DNA from: JBIKLM01 sp044375105
GTDB lineage: Bacteria; Planctomycetota; UBA1135; GCA-002686595
Direction: 5' to 3'
Assembly: GCA_044375105.1 (NCBI GenBank)
Contig: JBILNK010000102.1
Span: 1-15,169, forward strand
Length of the DNA: 15,169 bases
Shown: positions 1-6,805 of the stretch, piece after piece
Layout: each line of letters starts with the position of its first letter
Position numbering within the stretch: position 1 is the first letter of the stretch
The notes under the pieces: model-generated
The model's input: only the letters and a program-made list of their open reading frames with translations
Told to the model about the DNA's origin: nothing
The model's database searches: none
Position numbers and translations under genes: made by a program

Positions 1-290
1 CGACACCCCGCATCCCGCGCCCCACGCCCGCCCGAACCACCTCAGCTCCACGCCTTGCGCCCGCCCCGCCGCGCCGCGGCGCTTGCCCGCCCCCGCCGCC
101 CGCCGGCTCCCAGCGCGTCGCGACAGGCGGCACCCGCCCCGCTCCCGCTCCACGCTCCCAGGCGCCGGCGTCGACGCCGCGCCGGCCGCACGGCCCCGCC
201 GAACCCATCACCGGCCACCGCCCGCGGAACCCGGGGACCGACCGTAGTCCGCGGCTGGTTCCGCCCGCAAACGCCGCCCACAATGCGCCC
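1..290. other. Left-edge non-coding stretch
   Basis: I see no convincing gene here. The open frames on both strands translate to low-complexity Arg/Ala/Pro/Gly runs, typical of GC-rich non-coding DNA. There is no clear Shine-Dalgarno sequence before the ATG at 291 and no recognisable sigma-70 promoter. It presumably holds the promoter of the following gene and perhaps the 3' flank of a gene outside the window. Confidence 0.5.
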
Positions 291-1343
291 ATGTCACCCC
301 CCGCCCCCGGCCGCGGTTCGGCCCTCGTCGCCCTGCTGCTAGCCAGCGCCTGGATCGCCGCCGGCGCCCTGTTCAAGCTGTTCATGGGCAGCCCCAACGA
401 CCTGCCGCCGGTGCTGCGCCAGGTGCCGATCCCGATCGGAACCCTGTTCCCGGCGGCGATCGGCATCGAGCTGGCGGTGGTGGCTTCCGCCTTGCTGCGT
501 CCGGCGCTCGGCTGGCGCCTGGTGACGTTGCAGTACCTGGCCTTCCTGGGGGTGCTGGGCTGGCTGCTGAGCGCCGGCGCGGAGAGCTGCGGCTGCTTCG
601 GCAGCCAGGTCAAGATCCCGCCCGCGGTGATGCTGGGCATCGACGGCGGCCTGCTGGCCCTGCTGCTGAGCCGCCGACCCTGGCGCAGTCTGGCGGAAGC
701 CGGCCAGCGCCGCGGGGCCCCCCTGGCCCTGCTCGCTCCCGCCTTGGGGGCCTGCCTGGCGCTGCCGTTCCTGATGAGCCGCGAGGTCAAGCTGGCGCCG
801 CGCGAGGGCAACCTGCGGCTCAGCGGAGCCGAACAGGGCGCCTTGGTCCCCGCACCGCAAACGAGCGCCCAGGCCCCAGGCGGCGAGGCTGTGGCCGACG
901 GGGTGGCCCCAGCGGCGGAAACGGTCCCCGCCGCCGACGCCGAGCCCCCCGCGGCTCGCGCCAGCCAGGGCTTCGTGATACTCGAGCCCGAGAAGTGGGC
1001 CGGCAAGTCGATCTTCGAGACCGGCCTCGATCGCTGGCTGCCGCTCGAAGAACTGCCCGGCGACGGCCTGTGGGTCTTCTGGCGCATCACCTGCGACCAC
1101 TGCCGCGACCACCTGCTGCAGCTGATGAACACCGAGCAGGGCCAGCGCCCGCTGGTGCTGGTCCGCTTGCGCGAAGCCAAGGACCGCACCTCGACCCCGG
1201 TGGTCGAGATCCTGCCCCAGGGCGGGCACGTCACAGAGGTGGAGCTGCCCGAAGGCTTCGACTGGGTCGTGACGACACCCGCGGAGCTCGAACTCTCCGG
1301 CTACACCGTGGTGCGCGGCGCCCAGGGCGTGAAGCCCCACTGA
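291..1343 (+). CDS. MauE/DoxX-like membrane protein with C-terminal thioredoxin-like domain
   Basis: A 350-residue protein with two halves. Residues ~9-162 hold about five hydrophobic segments (roughly 9-33, 48-69, 75-95, 112-127, 144-162), and a Cys pair in SCGCFG (C100, C102) follows the third helix; this resembles MauE/DoxX-type redox-associated membrane proteins. An Ala/Pro-rich linker (~180-225) leads to a domain with a thioredoxin-like CxxC (C268-D-H-C271, preceded by WVFWRIT) and a VTTPAEL segment (~327-333) that fits the cis-Pro loop. In MauE systems the membrane protein helps form disulfides in periplasmic partners; here the two Cys pairs could relay electrons across the membrane (inference). 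The ATG at 291 is chosen because the hydrophobic N-terminus starts right after it; no ribosome binding site is visible. It runs convergently toward the S1 gene. The substrate is unknown. Confidence 0.75.
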   Translation: MSPPAPGRGSALVALLLASAWIAAGALFKLFMGSPNDLPPVLRQVPIPIGTLFPAAIGIELAVVASALLRPALGWRLVTLQYLAFLGVLGWLLSAGAESCGCFGSQVKIPPAVMLGIDGGLLALLLSRRPWRSLAEAGQRRGAPLALLAPALGACLALPFLMSREVKLAPREGNLRLSGAEQGALVPAPQTSAQAPGGEAVADGVAPAAETVPAADAEPPAARASQGFVILEPEKWAGKSIFETGLDRWLPLEELPGDGLWVFWRITCDHCRDHLLQLMNTEQGQRPLVLVRLREAKDRTSTPVVEILPQGGHVTEVELPEGFDWVVTTPAELELSGYTVVRGAQGVKPH

Positions 1344-1399
1344 CGGGCCCGGAAACCATCGACTCGGGCGCCGCCCGAGCGGTCGCACCCGCCCGTCAG

Positions 1400-1438
1400 C
1401 CAGCCCCTGGGCCGCCATACGGCGGCCCCACAGGCTGG
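1400..1438. terminator. Hairpin between convergent genes, possible bidirectional terminator
   Basis: The arms CCAGCC (1400-1405) and GGCTGG (1433-1438) pair, then after a small internal loop GGGCCGCC pairs with GGCGGCCC around a four-base ATAC loop (1417-1420). It lies in the 184-bp gap between two genes that end facing each other, where a shared terminator would be expected. No T-run follows on either strand, so it is not a textbook intrinsic terminator. Confidence 0.5.
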
Positions 1439-1527
1439 GATCGGCGCTGCGCAGCCTTCAAAGTCCCCGAGCGGCCCAAGGGCGGCGAAGCGAGCGCCTC
1501 GGTCCAGGGCCAAGGCCGGCCTGGGGG

Positions 1528-2811
1528 TCAGCGGCGCTTGCCGCCCGGCCCCTGGTCCATGGCCTTCTTGAACAGGTTGCCGAGGTTGGTGGAGAGCGCC
1601 GGGCGCTGGGTCTCCCCCATCACGCGGCCCAGGTCGGCGGAATCGACGGCTTCTTCGGAGCCGAGCACCGCCCCGCGCTCGTCGAGGCGCGAGAGCGAGA
1701 TGCGGCGCTTGTCCGCATCGACGGACAGCACGCGCACCGAGATCTCTTGACCCGCGCTCAGCACGTCGCGGGCGCGGCGCACGCGCTCGCCGCCGCGGGC
1801 GATCTGCGAGACGTGCAGCAGGCCTTCGAGGCCGGGCTCGAGCTCCACGAAGGCACCGAATTCCTCGAGCCGGGTGACCTTGCCGGTCACCACGCGCTCC
1901 GGCGGGTAGCGGCCGGCCAGGCCCGCCAGGGGGTCCGGCTCCATGGCCTTCATCGAGAGGCCGATCTTCTTGCCGCCCTCCTCGAGCTTGACCACCTTGG
2001 CCCGCACCGTGTCGCCCACGGCCACGAAGGACTTGGCGTCCTCGACGCGGCGGTGACTGAGCTGCGAGACGTGCACCAGGCCTTCGATGCCGCCGATGTC
2101 CACGAAGGCCCCGAAGGCCTCGACACGGGTGACGCGCCCTTGGACCTCGTCGCCGATCGACAGGTGCCCGAGCACCTGCTCGCGCAGCTCTTCGCGCTCG
2201 GCGGCCAGCACGCGGCGGCGCGAGACCACCAGCCGCCGGCGGCCCGGATCGACCTCGACGACCTCGACGGTCATGCGCTGGCCCACCAGACCCTGCAGGT
2301 TGTCGGTGTGCCCCAGGCCGACCTGTGAAGCGGGCATGAAGGCGGTCAGGGGGCCGATGCTGAGCTCGACCCCGCCCGTGTTGACGGCGCTGACCTGGCC
2401 TTCGACGATCGAACCCGCCTCCAGATCGTTCCAGGCCGCCAGGGCGCGGGCGCGGCGCCGGCTCAGCATCCACAGGCCGTCCTTCTGGCCGTTGAGCGCG
2501 AACTCGAACGTCTGGCCGATGCTGGGCGGCTCGTCGAACTCGCTCAGCGCGATCAGGCCTTGGGTGCGCGGGCCGAGCTCGATGATCGCGTCGGGCGCGT
2601 CGATGCCGACCACGGTGCCCTTGATCAAGTCGTGGCCGCGCTGCGGCTCGCTGCGGCGCGGTCCGTCGCCGCGGCCGCCGGGCTTGCCGGCGCCGTGCAC
2701 GCTGCGAGGGCCGCGGCGCGGCTCGGAGAAATCGAGCTTGTCGGCGGCGCGCAGGGCGGCTTCCAACTCGGCTTGGATCGGATCCTTCTCGGACTTCGGC
2801 TGCTGAGACAT
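1528..2811 (-). CDS. Four-S1-domain RNA-binding protein (ribosomal protein S1-like)
   Basis: A 427-residue protein with four tandem S1 (OB-fold) repeats at about 60-121, 133-200, 219-290 and 306-375. Repeats 3 and 4 are close to consensus (FGAFVDIG..EGLVHVSQ at ~233-250; FGAFVELEPGLEGLLHVSQ at ~318-336); repeats 1 and 2 are diverged. This echoes ribosomal protein S1, whose N-terminal repeats dock on the ribosome while the later ones bind RNA. A basic, Gly/Arg-rich segment (~31-58) precedes repeat 1, and a short basic tail ends in KRR. Classic S1 of Gram-negatives has six repeats, so this is either a shortened S1 of the lineage or a paralogue; four-repeat proteins are also known in Firmicutes. 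Likely role: cytoplasmic mRNA binding in translation or RNA turnover. The ATG at 2811 has no Shine-Dalgarno sequence. It is divergent from the GTPase gene. Confidence 0.88.
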   Translation of the reverse strand: MSQQPKSEKDPIQAELEAALRAADKLDFSEPRRGPRSVHGAGKPGGRGDGPRRSEPQRGHDLIKGTVVGIDAPDAIIELGPRTQGLIALSEFDEPPSIGQTFEFALNGQKDGLWMLSRRRARALAAWNDLEAGSIVEGQVSAVNTGGVELSIGPLTAFMPASQVGLGHTDNLQGLVGQRMTVEVVEVDPGRRRLVVSRRRVLAAEREELREQVLGHLSIGDEVQGRVTRVEAFGAFVDIGGIEGLVHVSQLSHRRVEDAKSFVAVGDTVRAKVVKLEEGGKKIGLSMKAMEPDPLAGLAGRYPPERVVTGKVTRLEEFGAFVELEPGLEGLLHVSQIARGGERVRRARDVLSAGQEISVRVLSVDADKRRISLSRLDERGAVLGSEEAVDSADLGRVMGETQRPALSTNLGNLFKKAMDQGPGGKRR

Positions 2812-2855
2812 GCCCGGGGGCGCGGCGGTGTGTCGCGGTGATTCGGAACCCTTCC

Positions 2856-2861
2856 AGTCTA
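2856..2861 (-). promoter_or_regulatory. Possible -10 element for the S1 gene
   Basis: On the minus strand this reads TAGACT, four of six matches to TATAAT, ending about 44 bases before the ATG at 2811. There is no recognisable TTGACA-like -35 at the usual spacing, so it is only a candidate. Confidence 0.2.
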
Positions 2862-3002
2862 GCAGCCCCGGCGAGGGAGTCCTCGCACCCGCTTTACGAG
2901 CCGTCCGGCGCAGCAGGGCGCGCCGCAGCGTGCCGCGGTGGCTCGCCGGGCGCCGTCCGCCGCGGGGTCAGTTCCGCTGGGGCGCGGACAGCCGGAGTGC
3001 CT

Positions 3003-3008
3003 TACGAT
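3003..3008 (+). promoter_or_regulatory. Possible -10 element for the GTPase gene
   Basis: The hexamer TACGAT matches TATAAT at four of six positions and is one of the few AT-containing spots in this spacer. It would give a leader of about 120 bases before the ATG at 3136. No -35 hexamer is visible upstream. Confidence 0.18.
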
Positions 3009-3135
3009 GTGCGCCACGCGGGTCGGGAGCTCCCGCGACGCTCGCGCGCCGGCCCGGCGCCGGTGGAACACGGCCCCTCTCCGCGGCGCGCTCCCGGCCC
3101 GGCGCCCGGCCCCAGGTCGGGGCATCGACCTCGCC

Positions 3136-5331
3136 ATGAAGACCCTGCTCAGCCAATTCTGCGACGATTTCAGCGCCGCGCTGGCGCCGATCCTGCCGCG
3201 CCTCAAGGACTTCGCCGACCGCATCGGCCAGGAGCGCGCCGCCGGCTCCGCGGCGCCCCGCCCGGCGCTGGTGCCCCGCGAGCAGGTGGCCGATTTCCGC
3301 GAGGTCTCCCTGCGCCTCTGGGCCCTGGCGGACAAGGTCGCCGAGCAGCAGGCCTACGTGCTGATCTTCGGCCCGCTCAAGAGCGGCAAATCGACCCTGA
3401 TGAACGCCATCAGCGGGTCCTACGTCAGCGAGGTCACGGCCCTGCCGGCCTACCCCTGCATGGTCTACGTGCGCCACGCGCCCAAGCTCGAGTTCCTGGT
3501 GACGCGCTACAGCGGCGACACCCAGACCTTCGGCTCGTCGGCCTCGATGCGCATGCAGATCGGCCGCGACCACGGCGAGCTGGCCGAGCGCATCCGCGCC
3601 GAGGAGCGCTCGGGCCGCGACTTCGATCCGGCGCTGCATTTCCCCGCCGCGATCCGCCGCATCGACGTCAAGGTCTCGGCCCCGGACCTGGCCGAATCGG
3701 GCGCCGTGTTGGTCGACACGCCGGGCCTCTACAGCCGCATGAAGTTCGGCTACGACCGCATGACGCGCGAGTTCCGCGACGCGGCCGCCTGCGCGATCTT
3801 CGTGGTCAAGACCGACAACCTGTTCCTCGAGCAGGTCTTCGACGAGTTCAACGACCTGCTGCAGCTGTTCTCGCGCATCTTCCTGGTGGTCAACCTGGAC
3901 GGCAACAAGCGCGACCTCAAGCCCGACGGGACCCTGGCCCCGAGCCTCGAGCGCGAGGATCCGGTGCGCGTGATCGAGGCCTTCGAAACCCTCTCGATGA
4001 CCTCGCCGCTCAAGAGCGCCATCGAAGCGGGTCGCCTGCGCATCTATCCGGTCGACCTGCTGCAGGCGGCCTCCGAGCGCCTGCGCTCGCGCCAGGGCAG
4101 CGCGGAGCCGAGCCACAACCGCGGCGATTTCGAGGCCTTCATCCAGGACCTCTCCGATTACCTGAGCAGCACCGACTACCTGGTGGCTTTCCTGGGCGAC
4201 AGCCTGCGCCAGGCCGATCTGCTGCTGGAGGAGGGCCAGCGCCTGTGCCGCCACCACGCGCTGCGCTCGCTGCTGGTCAAAGCCGACGACCTCGAGCGCG
4301 AGAAGCGCCACCAGCAGCAGCTGCTCGGCGCCATCGACCGCCTGGCCGGCGAGGACTGGACCGCGGCCTTCGGCGCCCTGGGCAGGCGCCTGGTGGAGTC
4401 CGGCCAAAGCGCCCAGGCACCGCTCGAGGACCAGGCCCGGCGCGGCATCCAAAACGCCCTGCGCGGCTGGTTCCAGAGCGATCGCTCCCTGGCCGCGCTG
4501 ATCGACGGCGAGCTGGCGCCGCTGCTGACCGGCTTCCAAAGCGAGCTGGCCGGCGAGCTCCAACTGGCCCTGCGCCAAGCGGCGGGCGGAGCCCACGCCG
4601 GCGCCGTGCTGCCCAACGAGCGCCTCGGCGATCTCGAGCGACTGCGCCTATCCCTGGCGGATTTCGCCGCCGAAGGCCTGGTGGCGGTCAGCCCGCGCGC
4701 GACGGTCAAGGCCGAGCGCCCGAGCCTCGACGTCAGCGAGCTGCCGGTGCGGCGCACGCTGTGGGACTGGCTCTTCTTCCGCAGCCAGGCCGCGGTGCGC
4801 CGCCGGCTGTTCGGCGCCGCCGGCGCAGGCCAGCAACCGATCCCGCGGCACGTCAAGGAACAGCGCCTGGGGGAGGCGGGCCTGCGCTTCCTCTCCGATC
4901 AGCTCGAGGACCTGCTGGGCGGCTGGTTCACGGCCCAGACCCAACGCATCGGGGCTCAGCTGGCCGCCGACTATCGCCGTCCGGTGTTGGCGGCGCTGCT
5001 CGGACGCCTCGAGGCGCGGCGCCAGGAAGGCCGGCTGGAGCTCGAATCGATCGAGCAGCAGCTCGGCGAACTGGCCCAGATCACCCGCTCGCTGCGCGAA
5101 CTCGAGCAGGAACTGGCCGCCGGCGACGAGCGCATCGCTCAGCTCAGCGAACGCTATCAGGCCACCGATCCACGCGAGCTGGTGCGCGAGCTGCAGCCGG
5201 TGCCGCGGCGCGAGCCGTCCGAGGCCGCCTCCGGCGCGCCGCAGGAGTCGCCCGCGGAGCGCGAGCTGGACCCGAGCCGAGCCCGCACGCGCCCGGCCCC
5301 GGGCCCGGACGGCGATCGCGCGGAAATCTGA
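3136..5331 (+). CDS. Dynamin-superfamily (bacterial dynamin-like) GTPase
   Basis: A 731-residue protein with an N-terminal GTPase domain and a long helical remainder, the layout of bacterial dynamin-like proteins, which oligomerise on membranes and remodel them on GTP hydrolysis. Motifs: P-loop GPLKSGKST (79-87), switch I region around TALPAYPCM (101-109), DTPG (194-197), a G4-like VVNLDGNK (251-258) and a G5-like YPVDLLQAA (304-312). The G4 reads NLD rather than NKxD, and the usual switch I threonine is not obvious. Residues ~315-680 are mostly helical; TLWDWLFF (541-548) next to basic residues (RRRLFG) could be a membrane-touching paddle, and ~620-675 looks coiled-coil. There is no clear transmembrane helix. 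The tail (~690-731) is Pro/Arg/Glu-rich and probably disordered. I chose the ATG at 3136 because upstream in-frame sequence is low complexity; no Shine-Dalgarno sequence is seen. Three unknown genes follow on the same strand after 205 bp. Confidence 0.85.
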   Translation: MKTLLSQFCDDFSAALAPILPRLKDFADRIGQERAAGSAAPRPALVPREQVADFREVSLRLWALADKVAEQQAYVLIFGPLKSGKSTLMNAISGSYVSEVTALPAYPCMVYVRHAPKLEFLVTRYSGDTQTFGSSASMRMQIGRDHGELAERIRAEERSGRDFDPALHFPAAIRRIDVKVSAPDLAESGAVLVDTPGLYSRMKFGYDRMTREFRDAAACAIFVVKTDNLFLEQVFDEFNDLLQLFSRIFLVVNLDGNKRDLKPDGTLAPSLEREDPVRVIEAFETLSMTSPLKSAIEAGRLRIYPVDLLQAASERLRSRQGSAEPSHNRGDFEAFIQDLSDYLSSTDYLVAFLGDSLRQADLLLEEGQRLCRHHALRSLLVKADDLEREKRHQQQLLGAIDRLAGEDWTAAFGALGRRLVESGQSAQAPLEDQARRGIQNALRGWFQSDRSLAALIDGELAPLLTGFQSELAGELQLALRQAAGGAHAGAVLPNERLGDLERLRLSLADFAAEGLVAVSPRATVKAERPSLDVSELPVRRTLWDWLFFRSQAAVRRRLFGAAGAGQQPIPRHVKEQRLGEAGLRFLSDQLEDLLGGWFTAQTQRIGAQLAADYRRPVLAALLGRLEARRQEGRLELESIEQQLGELAQITRSLRELEQELAAGDERIAQLSERYQATDPRELVRELQPVPRREPSEAASGAPQESPAERELDPSRARTRPAPGPDGDRAEI

Positions 5332-5337
5332 CCCCCG

Positions 5338-5391
5338 GCCTCCGCCCCAGCCCGCGCCGCGGGGGCCGCGCCGGGCAGGGGCGGCGGAGGC
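5338..5391 (+). terminator. Stem-loop after the GTPase gene
   Basis: GCCTCCGCC (5338-5346) and GGCGGAGGC (5383-5391) form a perfect 9-bp stem starting seven bases after the GTPase stop codon. The 36-base loop is G/C-rich and can fold further. No T-run follows, so it may be a terminator, an mRNA-stabilising hairpin or a partial attenuator. Confidence 0.35.
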
Positions 5392-5458
5392 TGGCCGGGC
5401 CGGGGGAGCCGCCTGCCGCCCTCGTCCACGCTGTCAAGCCCGCCGGCCGCCGCGCCAC

Positions 5459-5507
5459 CGCCCCGCGGGAACGGGCCTGCTCGGGCCTGGTTTCGCCCGC
5501 GGGGGCG
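5459..5507 (+). promoter_or_regulatory. Inverted repeat in the leader of the 5537 gene
   Basis: CGCCCCGCGGG (5459-5469) pairs with CCCGCGGGGGCG (5496-5507), an 11-bp stem with one bulge. The loop contains CGGGCCTG twice, at 5472-5479 and 5482-5489, exactly 10 bases apart. It ends 29 bases before the ATG at 5537, so it could be a leader structure or a protein-binding site. GC-rich DNA makes chance pairing likely. Confidence 0.25.
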
Positions 5508-5536
5508 CTCCAGACTGGCCCGGCGGCCCACGTCCC

Positions 5537-6805
5537 ATGCCCAAGCACCACGCGCCCCTGCCCCGCCTGGGGCCCTACTGCGCCTTCACCGGGCGCATGG
5601 TGCGGCCTTGGCCCATCCGCGTGCTGCAAAGCTTGCTGCACAGCGCGGTGATGCTGTGGCTGCCGCTGGTCAGCCTGGTGTGCCTGGCGCCCTTGACGAG
5701 CGCTGGGAGCGCCCTGGGGATCGGCGTCGCCGCAGCCCTGCTGTATGGGCTCAGCCTTTGGAGCGCGCGCCTGCGTTTCCTGGCCCAGATCGCCAGCCTG
5801 GCGATCGCCCTGTCGAGCGCCGCTTGGACCTGGGCCGGCTCCGCGCCCCTGCCGGCCCCCGGCCAGGGCCTCCCGGCTTGGATCGAGCAGCTCGTCGCCG
5901 GTCTGGCCAGCGCCGACGAATTCCTGCTCCAGGCTCTGCGCTCCCCGACCGTGGCGCTGCTTTCGGCGCTGCTGGCCCTGCTGCTGGCTGTGGCGGTGTT
6001 CAGCACGGCCCTCGGCGCCTTCGCTCAGCGCGGGCTGCCCCAGCGTCTTTGGTTCGCGCGCTTCCACCCGGTCTGGGCGCGGCGCTATCGACCCAACGAG
6101 TGCGCCCACCCGCTGATCGGCGCCGTCGCGATCCACGACGACCCGCTGCTGCGCGAGAAGCTGCTCTGGCTCGAGCTGTCGCCCGGCGCCAACGCCTTCC
6201 TGTTCGCGCCGGCGGGCAGCGCAGCCGCCGATCGGGTGACGCTGCACGGCCTGGAGCGCGAGGTGCGCGTCTTCTGCGAGGGCGCGCGCTGGTACCAGTC
6301 CGGCCATTTCGCCGGCGAACGCCAACCGGCGCGCTTGCGCCTGTTCGCCCAGCGCCTGCATCCCGCCAGCCCCGCCGCCGATCCGGTGCTGCGCCCCGCC
6401 GCGCCCGGGCCCCTGCCGGTGCGCGACTTCTACGCCGCAGACAACAGCGTCTACGGCAAGACCTACCGCGAGCCCCAGGATGTGCGGCTGCTCGGCCTGT
6501 TGCTCGATTCGCGCCCGAATCTGGCCGGCCCGCCCCCGGCCCTGCCGCGCTTCACGGCGTTGATCGAGCGCCTCGGACAGGTGCAAGCCGAGTACCCCCA
6601 CAAGGACCTGCTCGGGCAACCCTTCCGCGACCAGGCCAGCGGCCGATTGCACCTGCCCTGGCGCGGGCCCGACGAGGAGGTGCTCGACCTCGAGCTGCCT
6701 TTGGATGCGGATGCCGTGCGCGCCGTGAACACCGGCACCGACAGCTATTACCTGCTGTGGGTGCCCTTCGCCCCCGAGGTCGAGCCCCTGGAGACCCGGC
6801 CTTGA
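5537..6805 (+). CDS. Unrecognised polytopic membrane protein, first gene of an overlapping three-gene cluster
   Basis: A 422-residue protein I cannot assign to a family. The N-terminal ~165 residues contain about four hydrophobic helices (roughly 33-53, 58-76, 81-101, 137-160), with a short loop holding a possible amphipathic segment at ~112-135. The remaining ~250 residues are soluble, rich in Arg, Pro, Leu and aromatic residues (for example FARFHPVWARRYRP near 173-186 and DSYYLLWVPF near 402-411), with no catalytic motif I can name. The positive residues after the fourth helix (RGLPQR, ARRYR) suggest the large domain is cytoplasmic. The ATG at 5537 is the first start before the hydrophobic region; no Shine-Dalgarno sequence is visible. 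Its stop codon overlaps the TTG start of the next gene (TTGA), implying coupled translation. The dynamin-like GTPase lies 205 bp upstream on the same strand. Confidence 0.72.
   Translation: MPKHHAPLPRLGPYCAFTGRMVRPWPIRVLQSLLHSAVMLWLPLVSLVCLAPLTSAGSALGIGVAAALLYGLSLWSARLRFLAQIASLAIALSSAAWTWAGSAPLPAPGQGLPAWIEQLVAGLASADEFLLQALRSPTVALLSALLALLLAVAVFSTALGAFAQRGLPQRLWFARFHPVWARRYRPNECAHPLIGAVAIHDDPLLREKLLWLELSPGANAFLFAPAGSAAADRVTLHGLEREVRVFCEGARWYQSGHFAGERQPARLRLFAQRLHPASPAADPVLRPAAPGPLPVRDFYAADNSVYGKTYREPQDVRLLGLLLDSRPNLAGPPPALPRFTALIERLGQVQAEYPHKDLLGQPFRDQASGRLHLPWRGPDEEVLDLELPLDADAVRAVNTGTDSYYLLWVPFAPEVEPLETRP
6790..6794 (+). promoter_or_regulatory. Shine-Dalgarno sequence for the TTG start at 6802
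   Basis: GGAGA sits seven bases before the TTG at 6802, inside the end of the preceding gene. It is the only well-placed Shine-Dalgarno sequence I found before a start in this window, and it decides the choice of TTG over the in-frame GTG at 6814. Confidence 0.6.

Larger units (their letters stand above)
2812..3135. other. Divergent intergenic region between the S1 gene and the GTPase gene
   Basis: This 324-bp spacer must carry the start signals of both flanking genes. A frame open into the GTPase has an in-frame ATG at 3007 and another at 2938, but its translation before 3136 is Arg/Ala/Pro low complexity, so I treat it as non-coding. Weak -10-like hexamers are listed separately; neither has a good -35. 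A short inverted repeat (GTCCGC at 2955-2960, GCGGAC at 2984-2989) is also present. Confidence 0.5.

Noticed and set aside
42..281. A 79-codon minus-strand frame at the left edge
   Set aside because: It is Arg/Gly/Ala low complexity with no motif, and overlaps an equally poor plus-strand frame.
2938..3135. N-terminal extension of the GTPase from ATG 2938 or 3007
   Set aside because: The extra residues are low-complexity Arg/Ala/Pro, unlike the start of a dynamin-like protein, whereas MKTLLSQF from 3136 begins a sensible helical segment.
2838..5651. A 937-codon open frame on the plus strand overlapping the GTPase
   Set aside because: It reads as Arg/Pro/Ala/Gly low complexity and lies out of frame with a clear GTPase with P-loop and DTPG motifs; it is a shadow frame produced by high GC.
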